The notes beneath the pieces were generated by a model. The model was not told the origin of the DNA. It saw nothing but the letters and a program-made list of their open reading frames with translations, and did not search any database. A stretch of 64,000 bases of DNA from Ctena decussata (taxonomy: Eukaryota; Mollusca; Bivalvia; Lucinida; Lucinidae), in assembly GCA_963989385.1 (NCBI GenBank), contig OZ022503.1, positions 68,422,123 to 68,486,122 on the forward strand, given 5' to 3'. The stretch's first letter is position 1, and every line of letters begins with the position of its first letter. Below are positions 1-11,884 of the stretch, piece by piece. The translations under genes and the position numbers were made by a program.

Positions 1-1825
1 ACATATCGAACTCGCTGAATATTTCATATATTTTTACATGTATGCAAAGAATATTAACTCAGATCACATTGCTACTTAGCACTGAATTGTTCAAGTTTTT
101 CCTTAACGATATATTCTGTTATTCGAAACTCATCAAAAGTACTTGTTGTTTCTGCCCATACATATGAATATATCAGCTTGAAGCCAAAAGTCAAGTAAAT
201 GTGTTTTTCTAAGAAAAATAAGCACGTAAATAGCTGATTATTTTACTTCTTACTTGACTTTTACGACGCATCTGCTGATTATTTAAAATTATATATGAAG
301 GTACACATCAATTTGTAAAATGTAAAATCCAAGCACTTATCTATTCTTAAACGTACTTACCCATGCATGGTTGAAATGTCTTATTTTATTCGCTCCATTT
401 GAACAAAGACTTATGGTATACAGTAATTCTACTGAGTAGAAGTTTATATAGTCGTCCTGAAAGTTTGCTCCTAGTTCATAAAGGTCTTGCACCATGAAGA
501 CTTAATAAGTGTTAGGGGCATAATAAAAGAAATATTGAACGATCTCCGTTGGGCGTATTGCAAGAAAGACAAAATAATTCTTATACGCAAGACCCATACC
601 ATTTTCTTAATATTGAGATCTACTAAATTATTAACGTCGAAGACTGCTGCTAATGGCTATGATTATTAAGGGACAATAACAAATTACCGAGGCAGCAGGA
701 TACAGAATTATAAAGGGAAATGTCTTTGTAACACACAAAAGGCGTGGGTGTTGCGAATTTAACAGTGTTTGGCTCTGAATACACAATGATTCCGGAATAA
801 TCTGAGAAAGAAACAACAGGCTAAATCTTCAAAGGCATTGAATGAATATATGGATTTTACTTGAACCTTTCGTCCTTGCTGTGTTTTGTAAACTGTTATT
901 AGGCTTAGGACACAAAACAAAAGTGTATTGAATTTGTCTGCAATGCACAGTTTTATTAGGTCTATAACGATGTTGATAATCCCACACCACACACACACAC
1001 ATTCGTACACGCGCGCAGTAAAAGCATTTTGCATAGACATCTATCCGTTGCTGATGCAGATAATGGTTGAGTTTAGCAATATCAATGTTAAGCCGCTGAG
1101 CAAGACGAAAGTTTGCGAAAATGCGGTAACGGACTTCGAAGTTTTCGACAAAAACGCGACAGACTCTTTCATGATGCAAATCTATTGTCATTTTTTATAT
1201 CGATGTGTTCTGTGTAATCGATCTGTCTATAGTACATGTAATAAATGGTCTCTGTCTGCCATCTCCACCTTATATTTTTACTCAATATAAACAATATTTA
1301 TTGTATCATTCCAGAGATACAGAGAAGGACTGATTGACTGATTAAATGATTGATTCTTATCTCAGCTAAGGGTCAACAAAGTATTTCTATTTCTGGCATA
1401 ACGCAACGTCACTGATTGATTCTTATATCTGTTTCAGTATTATTTCTTTTTTCTGATCTCGCGATTTATTTTCTATCGAAGAGCAGATCCACATGCGTGA
1501 TAATACTTTTTGCACTCTGTCAACTCTTAAGACAACCAATATGTTTTATAGGCAAAATTGCTTGTCAATGGTGTTGAAAGCCGTTACTCCAGGGCAAAGG
1601 TCCGTTTGATAAGTCAACGTAATCTCCTGTCTACATATCGCCTTAAGAATCTCTATCGGTTAGGAATTTGGCACTGAACATTTATTATGCATAAGTTGAA
1701 TTTAGGCGATAAAACTGTAAACTTGTTTCGGCTATTAATGACAGGTCACAGAAACGACTTGTGCATATTTAAGGAAAAGCTCGACCTTCGTGAATGGTCA
1801 GTTCATAAGAACTAGCCGTCCGCAT
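1..1825. other. unassigned intergenic DNA
   Basis: No recognisable gene or repeat. A short AC run lies at 981-1000. Overlapping open frames of about 120 codons occur on both strands between 829 and 1290, but neither resembles a known protein, and two-strand openness of this length is expected by chance in A+T-rich DNA. Confidence 0.5.
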
Positions 1826-1951
1826 CAACCTTAATGCAACTTTGATATGGATGGAATGGTACACAGTGGTTGTATGCCAACTTGATCTGCATCAAGTTGG
1901 CATACAACCACTGTGTACCATTTCATCCATATCAAAGTTGCATTTAGGTTG
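1826..1951. repeat. near-perfect hairpin (foldback) element
   Basis: Two arms of 61 bp (1826-1886 and 1891-1951) are reverse complements with about two mismatches and a 4-nt loop (CTGC). The centre is CAACTTGAT / ATCAAGTTG. The element has no coding capacity and resembles a recently arrived or gene-converted foldback MITE. No target duplication was identified. A fragment of the arm sequence recurs just downstream at about 1980-2002. Confidence 0.8.
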
Positions 1952-2689
1952 GTCTGTATCAATTTGGTTTCTAGCATGAATGCAACTTGATGAGATCCAA
2001 CCTCCCGGGAATCATATTCAGCGTTTTGAGTACTATATTTCTCTCATACCCCGACGTTCTACTGACTACCGGATGATAAACTAAACCCAGTTCAACCTAT
2101 GAGATTATTATGAATAAAATTGCGGGATAACTTTAAAAAGCATAGGAGGAATCCGTGTTCTTAAATTCTGTTATCTGTATTTTCGCGAATATTGTTGTGT
2201 ATACGCGTTACAAATCCATCAATGTGTAATTTATCCAAAAGATTACTGCTGATGAAAAGAATAACTATATCCCCAAGCCTGTGGAGTTGGCAACGGTCGT
2301 TCACATGTCGATGTTCTTTACATCCAACAAAATTATATAACTACGAACTCCGTTGAAGCATTTATGTCTATTATACTAAATTTGGTATAGATATGTTGAT
2401 ATTATGTCAAACACATCGAAGTATGTCGCAATACATATATTTTTTTTTTCTGCGAACTACCGTCGAGAGAGGTGAAGCTACAAAAAATCACAGTTAAGTG
2501 TGTGCTACCCCATGCATCATTCTGACTAAGAAGTATAAAACATTGAGATCTAATTATATTCTTTGTCAAATTTGAGTAAAGAATTTTGATTGTATAAACG
2601 GAACCCGTCACATGGAGAATCGATTATGCAATATCCGAACAATGACCAAATGATTTCGTTTTTCGTGCTTTTGACTCAAACATTCCTTG
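1952..2689. other. unassigned intergenic DNA
   Basis: No gene, RNA or recognisable repeat is visible apart from the short arm-like fragment near 1980-2002. Confidence 0.4.
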
Positions 2690-3084
2690 AAAACCGTACT
2701 TTTACTACGGCAAAGAGATAATGATCAGAAACTTTTAAGCCGAAAATTATTATTAAATATGCTACATTACTCTCCGAACTCTCGGCGAAAACCCCCGGGT
2801 ATTTATAACACAAACTGCACTTGGTGCCTTCCTATCTGCATCAATAACGTCACGAGAAATTTACCGTTGCATCTAAGTTCTGGAGACATAAAATTTGATC
2901 TTCTTGCGCTCATGGGATGATGTTCTTATAACTGGATTCTCGGGATGCGGATGCTGAACGTGGTTTTTGTCATTTCCTGTTGAATTCTTGTCATTGCTTA
3001 TTCTTTTTTTATGAAAACGTTGCTATTATGCGCTAATTAGCATGTTTTGAGTTTCTTTACCCAACGTAATGAAACCTTATTCTA

Positions 3085-3279
3085 TTGCCTTGCAATAACC
3101 TTTTTGTAAAACTATCTACCACTGTGACAGCAGTAGCACCGTTTCAAGGTATTGGCTATAACAAAAATGTAATGCTACACTCTATGTGCTTAGTGGTTAA
3201 GCCAGTCATGATTAATAACGTTGTTTTCCTCTTTAACTGCACATCAGTGGGTCGGAACTTAATGATGACCCCGACATAA
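3085..3279 (+). pseudogene. C-terminal relict of family P reverse transcriptase ORF
   Basis: The translated end includes GYNKNVMLHSMCLVV followed by FLFNCTSVGR and a stop. The equivalent frame occurs at about 18030-19240, and a version reading FNCTPVG occurs on the minus strand near 36.95 kb, downstream of a recognisable RT palm. Conservation of amino acids across three diverged copies supports former coding. The upstream catalytic domain is missing from this copy. From memory, similar C-termini follow RT domains in coral and mollusc predicted proteins; a protein search is needed to confirm this. Confidence 0.6.
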
Positions 3280-3582
3280 AGCACTTTTAGTTGGTCGGGA
3301 TCGGATTTTCTCGTTTACTTGACCATTCGGAATTCAACTGGTGGTTTTCGTTTGCTCCTGCATTTCAGAGGTATTGCTTAACAACGAAGAGACTACAAGT
3401 CGTCGCAATACACTCCTGTCCTCATACTTTTTGTCTTTGACGGGTTTGTTTTCTGTGATAATTTATTGATGTGTAAGGATACCTACATGCGAATTGAATA
3501 CCTAATTAAATGGCTCGAACTATTGCAGAAGCTGAAGGCGAGGGTTACGATCCGGTAAAACTAGTTAAAGGCCCACAATTTA

Positions 3583-3822
3583 TTGAGCCGCGACACGAGA
3601 AAACGAACAAAGTGGTTGTGCGCCCAGCGAAACTCAGATCAGTCTAGGCATTCGCCCAGTCTGATCAGAGTCTTTGCTGCTCGCAGGGACGTAGCTTAGA
3701 CCCTTAGCTACCCTTTAAAGCACTTAGGGAAATGTTTGAGCGGACTGGGTGGATGCCCAGGCTGATCTGAGTCTGCGCTGGCCGCACAACCACTTCGTTG
3801 TTTTTCTCGTGTCGCGGCTCAA
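3583..3822. mobile_element. foldback MITE, family M, copy 1
   Basis: The ends are inverted repeats beginning TTGAGCCGCGACACGAG and ending CTCGTGTCGCGGCTCAA. The arms, about 100 bp each, continue inward to a centre containing TAGACCCTTAGCTACCC, so the element can fold almost completely. It is non-coding. Other copies are at 7677-7908, 48793-48923 (truncated) and 63236-63473. A TTA on each side may be a target duplication. This copy is inserted between the 3' UTR and the terminal module of the family P relict. Confidence 0.85.
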
Positions 3823-4090
3823 TTACTGACCGTTGCAAGTGGATCCTCACAGTTGCTTGTTCTTGTGTTCATGTCGGAGCGTTCGTTCACCATTTTTGTG
3901 AGTACTGATTTAGAAGGTGTACCTGAATAACCACCTGTCTGGGAATGAACTGTTCATTTGATTGATCGGTGCGTGCATATAGGTGCTAATAGTGAGCTAC
4001 TGTCAATTTATGTATATTCTTCTTTCCGGTTTGATCTTAAGGCGGGTTATGGGATCTTAGCGTATTAGTCCTGATCATTGCCGATCTTTT

Positions 4091-5784
4091 TACTTCTCAC
4101 TCTTTGTTTCTGCTTCTGCAGAAGAAAGTAAAATGGTCTTTGATGCACCGACATTTGTAGTTGTCGAAAGTGCTTGAAGAGTCGTCCTGCGGGATCGTGT
4201 TCAAAAACCTTTGTCAGGGCCAGAAAAATGTTAATGCATATAATACTCGAATTATCACAATCCTGTTAACAAACACATCAAAGTTTTATACTGTTCGTCA
4301 CCAGGCAACAACATATACATATTCATTTCGTTATTTTCAATTTAAAAAAACACATACCGTATAATCTGTTAAAGGAAGCAATTACAATTTAAAAAAAGTC
4401 AACCTCTAATGCCCCAGTCACACACACACATTACGGTTTGGGCGGATAGTTGTGGATACAAATCCACAGTATTCCGCAGAATTTGTGGGCGTGGCCTATT
4501 TTCTTGATTAATTTACGGATGTACAGTTGGAACGCAGCTCCAAGGAGTAGGGATATAATCAAACACATAGCAACGAATTTTTGTTCGAAATTGTCGCCAT
4601 CAAAATAGCTATCGACGAACCCAATAGTACTTTAACGCCACCATACTGATTAATCAAATCGCCCCACCGGTTGAAATTTTAAGAGCACTTTTCTGACTTC
4701 CATTATTGAATTTTTCTTTTAAAATAATTCCAGGACATCCTTTTCCGCCTGTGTAATTATTGACGAAACAGTGCCCTTTACGTCAGAGTCAAACATGTGA
4801 ACAAAAAATTACGATTTACAGCTTATTCGACTTTCTCCAAAACGCAGACCTATGTCATGATAAATATTGATATATATATTCTACTATTATGTGAAATTTC
4901 AGAAAATTTGGTTTCGGAACATTTTAAAATTGCAAAATAATATATGACCACCCCTTTTTGAAACAAACCGAAAATAGCGTCGAAATCATGCCAGCCTTAC
5001 GCGCTAAGTGTTCACTGCCAAATTAACAAACTCACAATTCGGCCTGTCCGTAGAAATGTAACACCTCTCACTGATTAATCTTCAGCCAAGACCGAATAAA
5101 ACAGTCAAGCAAATACATTTTATTATTTTTTATTGTCAGATACAATAATGTCAACATTCACCTCTATGCTCTAGCAGATCGTAAACACAAGCTTATGACG
5201 TGATTTTGAATCGATTAGAAAATTTGTATAATCATGGCTTAAAAGACGGACTGAATCAGCAATTAATGTTCATTTAGGTACAGTACATGCTATCGTTCAG
5301 GATTAGCCTTTCCCTCATAACTGAACGGTAATTTAACGGTTATTTCTTTTTTTAATTTGCAGATCACGCGCTTGATTTCAAAAGTCAAATAAACGGTTGT
5401 ATGTGAGTAACCTGGGAAGTATGAGAAATGCTCCCCCCCCCCTTCGTGGGACGGTTTATTGCGGTTAGAAGCAGGAGTGTAGGGGTTATTACACTTTACG
5501 CTCAATTATGTTTATCCTTTGAGAGCAAGAGTAGGCCTAAGAGGTGGGCCCCAAAGATACTAATTATATTGCCGCTACTATTGAAATCTTGTTCAATTTA
5601 CAAATACCAGCATCATCAAATATGGCGATACCTGTTGAAATTTTGTCTATTTGACAAAATTACAATACGAACATGGCTATTAGCGTATAGGCAGTTACGC
5701 CTTTGAGAAGGGTTAGCAGTGCACTGTATGCATGCGATGTTTTTGCATTGCCTGTATAAGTTTGAGAAACTCGTCAGGCATCTG
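4091..5784. other. unassigned A+T-rich intergenic DNA
   Basis: No gene or element recognised. A short hairpin TGTGGAT/ATCCACA lies near 4452-4469 and a C run near 5432. Confidence 0.4.
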
Positions 5785-5853
5785 AGTGTGTGTGTGTGTG
5801 TGTGTGTTTTTCTTTCTTTTTTTTCTTTTTTTTGGTGGGGGGGGGGGGGGGGG
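5785..5853. repeat. (GT)n and 17-base G run
   Basis: A GT dinucleotide run (5785-5808) is followed by a T-rich bridge and an uninterrupted run of 17 G (5837-5853). On the G-rich strand such a run could form quadruplexes. Its exact length may be unreliable because of sequencing or assembly error in homopolymers. Confidence 0.9.
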
Positions 5854-7460
5854 ATAACATTTACAAATCTACAGGTACACAGGTTGATCTACATAAAATA
5901 ATAGAATAGAATAGAACATTTTTTCTCCAATTACGAACACTTTCGTTTATGCAGTCACATATAAACAAACAACAAAAACATTTACTAATAATTCAGATCG
6001 TGTTTTCCTATTTCTCTATTAAAATGACTGATGTTGCCTCACATTAGAGTAGTCTTGGCCAGGCGGTTCTATATAGAGCCGCAACACGTTTCCATGGATA
6101 GCTGGCACAAATTATCGTAGACTTATTATCAATACACAACTTTATCAATTTCCTGTTAGTTTTCCTGAACTGGGAGACTCTTCAAAAATTCTTTGCTCTC
6201 ATGGAGCAAATGCTTTCCTTAAAGAGTTTACTCCCATTGGAAAGGTAGGATAAATCAAAAATATTATTGCCGAGATGCTTCCGCTGAAAGTGTACCCGGC
6301 TGCCCTAGGCCCACACATTTACATGTACACTCTCAATTTCTTTTCAGTTCCTTCCAATGCTTAACATGTTCATTCTTCATTTGTATGCCGACTAAAATTG
6401 TAACATTGTATTTGTCCGGTTGACTAGCAGGCCGGGTATCTTGCAGGTCACCAGAATATTTGATATTTTTGCATTTACGAATCGTCCCGAAGGCACATGT
6501 AAAGAGCAATCCAATACACTTTATACTCAACTCTGGGCTTAATCATTATTCTTCATACTCTGCGTCCTGAAATTAAATAATTGGGCAGTCGATTTCCGAA
6601 TCGAATGGGACAACAGTCCAAATATATTCATTAGGCAATGATAGGAATTGAGCTAACGGCCTTCAGATTCTCATCTGAACACTCTAAGCTACCAAATGTG
6701 GTGACGTGCGGGAAGGTTTTCACTTTTTCCCTTACTGTAGTATTTTCTGAGGGTCAGTAAGTACACGGATGACCTGCAAAGACTAAGATAGCTAGCACCA
6801 CAAATGTTATAAAAGCTAAGATGAACAGCTTGCATGTGTGCATTCTATTATGAATATTGGCTGGTAACTTTTTTGTTCATACACATTTTGCTAAATGAAG
6901 GCAATGATGGGTTGCTTGAATAAGTATACAAAGTTTATGCGTATTTCAACAGTTTCTCACACGCCCGCTATTTTCAATATTCAAGCAAGTTGTTTAAGTA
7001 TACTGTCAATGGTCTTTGCGCTTATTCGGGATGTGGAATTGGCCAAAGTGGAGCGATTTGTATACAGTTTAAGTTCATGTACAGTACTTTGCTTCCACGG
7101 AATAAATGGCTGTTTTTGTGCCACGTGCCAAACGTCGGATGGCACGTAGCAAGCCTCCAAATTTTCCCCACACCTACCACATCCGCACGCCCAAACACAT
7201 TTTCATGCTCATGATCGAACACAAGAAATGCTCTTAGTAACTTATTTCAGAACGGAAAGAGTTTCTTGCAAGCCAATCAGCGTTTTGCTATTTGCATATA
7301 TATACAGTTTTGTATCTTGAAGCAGTCTTGTTAGACTAAGCAGATTTTGCTGTTATCATATCCGACAAGATTCCTCTTTCCCTGTTGCGGCTCAGCTAAT
7401 GGTAAGATTCAAATGATTGTAATAAACACCAGTATGTGTAACAACAATGGAGCCAAATCG

Positions 7461-7463
<3 letters not shown>
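5854..7463. other. intergenic DNA with a possible retroposon tail
   Basis: A short ATAGA tandem at about 5895-5915, read on the minus strand as (TTCTA)n, is the type of tail left by non-LTR retroposons, but no body was recognised. A near-palindrome GCGGTTCTATATAGAGCCGC lies at 6063-6082. Small open frames at 6895-7222 overlap on both strands and are not supported as genes. Confidence 0.35.

Positions 7464-7510
<47 letters not shown>
7464..7510. repeat. (GA)n microsatellite
   Basis: About 23 GA units with a single AA interruption near the right end. Flanking open frames that include poly Arg-Glu or Leu-Ser are artefacts of this repeat. Confidence 0.95.
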
Positions 7511-7511
<1 letters not shown>

Positions 7512-7676
7512 TACGCTGTCACAGCAACGACTGCTTAAGTCATGTTTGAGACCTATACATAATTCCAGGCACCAGTCAAAATGAATTCCCTCACTTCCCT
7601 GACCCCCATCCACCCCTACCCTCGTCACCAACCGCCTCCTTCCATCCCCACCTGGCCTATCTCTTTCTAAGTAACT

Positions 7677-7908
7677 TGAGCCGCAACGTGATAAAACCAA
7701 CAATGTAGTTGTGCGCCAAGCGCAGACTAAGATAATCCTGGGCATCCGCCCAGTCTGACCAGAGTCTTCGCTGTCTGCAGGTAGCTTAGACCCTTAGCTA
7801 CCCTTAAAGCGCTTAGGGAAGACTGTGCAGACTAGGCGGATGCCGAGGCTGATCTGAATCTGCGCTGGGCGCACAACCACTTTGTTGATTTTCTCGTGTC
7901 GCGGCTCA
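7677..7908. mobile_element. foldback MITE, family M, copy 2
   Basis: Same family as 3583-3822. The left end is TGAGCCGCAACGTGAT (diverged) and the right end is CTCGTGTCGCGGCTCA. The interior holds the paired motifs CATCCGCCCAGTCTG and CAGACTAGGCGGATG. Length is 232 bp. No convincing target duplication is visible. Confidence 0.85.
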
Positions 7909-9060
7909 TATGTTCTCTGTAATTGTTGAACAAATTATAAAATCAGATCGTAAATTTTTCGAAAACTAGACAAACAAAACGACAAGAAAAAATTCTTTAC
8001 TTCGTACTGGTGCATTTCATATTCGACGTATAATCTGTTTACATGGCATGCGGACTGGTAATGTAGCTCGAGGCAATATACGTCATTTCTTTTATGACGT
8101 CACAACAGTGACCTTATAACTTATTTGACAGAAAACAGATGACTGTTTGAAAGATAAATAATATTAGAAAAGGATATTATTTTCACAAATTTGAGTGGCA
8201 GAACGTCAGATTTGTACAATAAAAATCAAGCCAGCAGTCAGGTAAGGTACATTCTACCAGCTTGTAGTCTATTTTAGCTATCTAAACACCGTAATTTTTC
8301 TCCTCTTCAAGTATTTAGCAATCTGAGCTAATGTTTGACAAGCTGTCGACCTCAATTTTCTGTCTAAATTGTGGCTGTCCGGCAAGTATTGCTGGTGCTC
8401 ATATCACATGCAAGACCGTTTCCTGAGCGTTAAAACTACAGATGCCATCTTTTATTTTGCAATTTAAAAATGTTCCAAAACGATATTACTTGAAATTTCA
8501 CGAAGAAATAATAAATTTTTCGATGGCATGGGTGTGCGCATTGGAGAAAGTCTCAGCTTTCTGTAAACTATGTTTTATTTTGATGCAAGTTTTCGGTAGA
8601 AGCAAGATAGAGTATTGTCATTTGACGATGAATATTTTAGCATTTCGAGCAATTTTGGCCCTGAATTTGTTGAGAAAGCCTGCTTAATACTAGTTAGCAA
8701 ACATTTTTATGTGTTTAATCATTTTAATATAGCCAATACCTCTAAATACATTTGAGAATAATGGGAAATTTCGTCAAGAACCATGTTCGCCATTTTTTGG
8801 GCCTATTTTTATGTGGAAGGATCCACCATTGTAAATACAATCACCGCTTTTCGAGGGTTTGCGTTCCAACTGGTAGTTACCTATAGATGCGTATGGTTAA
8901 GGATAAATGCGGATGTCGGCGGCCAGATATTTTCCCTTTGAATCAATACGATGATACGAATGTATACGTACTACATACCATCCATTACCTTTTGTTACTT
9001 CTAAATGCGGAAAGATGTTGTTGATGTTACGGATGACCCGTTCGTATATGTCCGGTTTAG
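7909..9060. other. unassigned intergenic DNA
   Basis: No gene or element recognised. One TGACGTCA octamer is at 8095-8102. Confidence 0.4.
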
Positions 9061-9079
9061 TGAAAATGCGGGGTAAAAG

Positions 9080-9360
9080 ATGGTCGCTGGAGGGGATATT
9101 GAACAACAAACCTTTATATTACAGCGGACCTTGCCAGAGTGGGCAGCTATGCAGTCGATCATATTGCTAGAAGACCACAGGCAAGCGGACATACGAACAT
9201 GTAACATTGAAGAGCCACAACAAACGAACCGACATGGAACGGTTAGTTACAGATTACTTGGCAACTCCTGTTATAACTCCACAGTGTTACATGATGTTAT
9301 GTCTACTAGTCTAATGTCTATGGTATGTAGTAGTCTAATCACATAAGTTACTGCCTATTC
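9080..9360 (-). mobile_element. family P sub-terminal module (antisense fragment)
   Basis: This segment carries GGGCAGCTATGCAG, CAAGCGGACAT and a later GGTTAGTTACAGATTACT. It matches by eye the order of motifs at 36470-36610 and 13010-13080, where it adjoins the family P terminal module. It is therefore read as a minus-sense P fragment. No coding potential is visible. Confidence 0.5.
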
Positions 9361-9429
9361 TGCTTTCTCTTTTGCATTGTATTTAAGAAAAGAATGTAAA
9401 AATTGATGTTTCTGCTGTTGTTGTTTTAT

Positions 9430-9960
9430 CGACCTGTTTTGGAAATAGCTGCTCATTTGGTTTACCATGCGCGTCTATCGTGAACTTTTGTCAGTTTGTG
9501 TGTATGCTCTTCTTTTCTTTCTGGTTTTGAGAGTGGGATGTGGGACTCGATTGTACTAATTCCTGATCATTGCCTTTATTTTAATATTAAACTACTTTCG
9601 TTGCAGTGGGTTGAAATATATAGTTAGCAGTCTGGCCCGCATGAAGGTTTCCTAGCCCATCCATAAATCAACACCGGAAATAGACAATCACAGATGAAAC
9701 CCTAAGAAGAGTCAAAGATAAGGACCCGACAGCAGTCACTTTGACACAAATGAAAACCACCGGCTGAACCGAAAGCCGACCATAGACAGGAAAACATCAT
9801 ATGCTCAGCAACAATATAGTTGTTTGTCGGGCCCTTATTTTACTCTCAGGTCTGATACAAGGGCGCGCAGTTAGAGAGGGCAGCACAATTGTGGACTTAG
9901 GTGAACGAAGTCAGCAATGGTATTATCGTTATGCTTATGACTGTAACTAGTTTTCCTATC
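9430..9960. mobile_element. family P ends in opposite orientation
   Basis: A plus-sense terminal module (about 9440-9585, ending TTCCTGATCATTGCC) is followed at 9600-9960 by sequence that matches 36640-37050, which is the antisense of the P 3' UTR and ORF end. Two P fragments therefore abut in opposite orientation. The same junction is present in the second duplicated block, where a 2.2-kb element has since entered it. Confidence 0.55.
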
Positions 9961-10206
9961 AAACAATTTGGTTTTATCTTTTAATAACGACTACCATCCT
10001 TTTATACTATGTATTATCGCCCACTTATGAAACACACGGCCCTCCTTGCGCAGCGTGTTTATTATATTGTTATAAATTGATAAACAGAATAATCTTTTGA
10101 AATTTTAATGTCACAGGTACTTTTTATACCATGGAATCAACAAGGCTTGATTAGCATTTCAGTATTTATAAGTTTTTATCTTTTCTCAGGAAAATTTGAT
10201 ATAAAG

Positions 10207-10647
10207 GTACTTCTGTATGTATTTTCTGCTCTTGAAGGAACTTTTTAAGATTTTAATTTTACCTCACTGCAGCTGGTGTTGTGCCGTTGGGCGGCCGTAA
10301 AACGCCTCCCCGTACATTATCCATAGTGCAGATTATATTTTATATACATTCATTAAGATCAGAGGATAGATTCTAAGAAATCTTAAATCTGAGATCGATT
10401 TAGACTATTATTCTAGATCATCGTCTTTTATATTATCTGGATCCTTTTTGAAACTAATCAGTCTTAGAATCGACTGCTCAAATAAAATAGAGAAATTACA
10501 GTATGCTTTTTTTTTGGTTTCGTCTCCAGATATTGTCAGGGTCACTGACGATGTTTTATTAGCCGAAATTACGTAGTCTGGCCCATGTTTCTACTTCTGT
10601 ATGTATTTTCTGCTTTTGAAGGAACTTTTTTAAGATTTTAATTTTAT
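10207..10647. mobile_element. ~440-bp insertion with ~55-bp terminal direct repeats
   Basis: Absent from the equivalent point of the duplicated block (near 24237). Both ends carry a direct repeat containing TTCTGTATGTATTTTCTGC and AAGATTTTAATTTTA (10208-10260 and 10596-10645). The interior begins TGCAGCTGGTGTTGTG (10268) and includes GGGTCACTGA. A related copy lies at 42829-43225. It is non-coding. The terminal direct repeats recall a miniature LTR element (TRIM-like), but no primer-binding site or polypurine tract was identified. Confidence 0.55.
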
Positions 10648-10786
10648 CAAATTTAGTACCACAAATGCGCATTTTTGTATGCAAGTTCTTCGGTGTCGCT
10701 AATCCCCAAAAGTTTGAAGCAGGCAGGAAACAAACTCACAAAAAAGCCTATTAACTGGAAAGTGGAAGGTCCCTTACCGAGCCACA

Positions 10787-11071
10787 TCAATCCCACTGGC
10801 CCGAGAAAGAAGACATGGCTTTATATCTGACAGTCAATGTATATTTCGAAGCTATGGATAAGCTGCATCCACACAAATTGTATTTAACCAAATGGATGAA
10901 CACTATATTTGATGAAAAATTTTGTTCAATCTTGATTTGCTTATCTTTTGGCAAGCCTTTATATCCCGTTTTGTGTTTCAGTCTGTGCATAAGCCACCAT
11001 TTATGACCGGTTAAGTCATGGCACTGGTCGGGGTAACCATACCCCCACTCATTTTCCCTAATTTTATACAT
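10787..11071 (-). pseudogene. possible coding relict shared by both duplicated blocks
   Basis: The minus frame here includes KWWLMHRLKHKTGYKG. The matching part of the second block (about 24370-24650, minus) reads KRWLIHGLKLYETGYEV but is interrupted by stops and shifts. Amino-acid similarity across two diverged copies hints at a former ORF, possibly another part of family P. I do not recognise the protein family. Chance openness within a duplicated segment is the alternative. Confidence 0.25.
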
Positions 11072-11884
11072 GGCCCGTACTGCTTTCTTTTGTGTAACCT
11101 ATTAAGATATCTCCTTTCTAGTGCTATTTGTGTCAAAGCTTTATGCAGATATTTCTTTCTGTAAATTAACTATCAGTAGAACCTTTGTAACACTGATGTT
11201 TTGATGAGTGGCACAGGTGTTTGTGTGCCTATACTTTATCATTAAGAGACTTTGTTTATTCATAACAAAATGTCATTTACAAAATGCAATAAAGTACCGC
11301 TCACTGATATTTGTTTTTGTATCCTTACAAGAAGTGGCTGACATTTCAAACTTAGCATGGTCTTACCATGTCGTTATTCCAGCTTTTACTCTGTGACATA
11401 AAATGCCTTCCTTCCGAGCATGTTATAATGGTTATGTATAAGCTACCAATATGTTAAAAAGCAGGATGACAAATCTCTCTTATATCTGCTTAAACAACCA
11501 GTTCTTCTGATTTGCAGACTGAGGCATTTCGTTTTAACTGAATATGTTTAGAAGTCTTTGAAAGGGGGTTCAAACAATGATATTGCCAGACATGAGCAGC
11601 AACTTAGAGATGAGCATAAAAATAAAATTACAGTTTGAAAGCTGTGATAAAGTTTAAGGGGCTATTCGTGTTAGTATATTTTTTTAGTTTCGGGGAGCTG
11701 AGGCTTAAGTTATACCCGGTATCTGTTTTCAATTTTTCAGATGTAAATAAGATACAGTTTTGGTGCTGGTAATGCTTTTTATAGCGTTTGTTAATTCTTC
11801 TAAAAAGTAATTTTAATTGAGTGTACAAAACTGTTTCAACAGCCTCTATGAAAGAAATGTTTGACCTCTGATGTAATCTATTAC

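Larger units (their letters stand above)
2690..4090 (+). mobile_element. 3' end of RT retroelement family P, copy 1
   Basis: This segment aligns by eye with 17700-19575. It contains, in order: a decayed coding segment; the last codons of an RT-family ORF (3085-3279); a 3' untranslated region (about 3280-3560); a foldback insertion (3583-3822); and the family's terminal ~150-bp module (about 3938-4085). That module recurs on both strands throughout the window and carries CTGAATRACCACCTGT near one end and TCCTGATCATTGCC near the other. The same order (ORF end, UTR, terminal module) is seen on the minus strand at 37.1-36.2 kb, which defines the sense direction. Penelope-like identity is an inference. 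Confidence 0.65.

Noticed and set aside
829..1290. Overlapping ~120-codon ORFs on both strands
   Set aside because: No similarity to known proteins, fully overlapping opposite frames and partly low-complexity (AC repeat).
7347..7745. ORFs with poly Arg-Glu and poly Ser-Leu
   Set aside because: Created by the (GA)n microsatellite; the same applies at 38127-38408.
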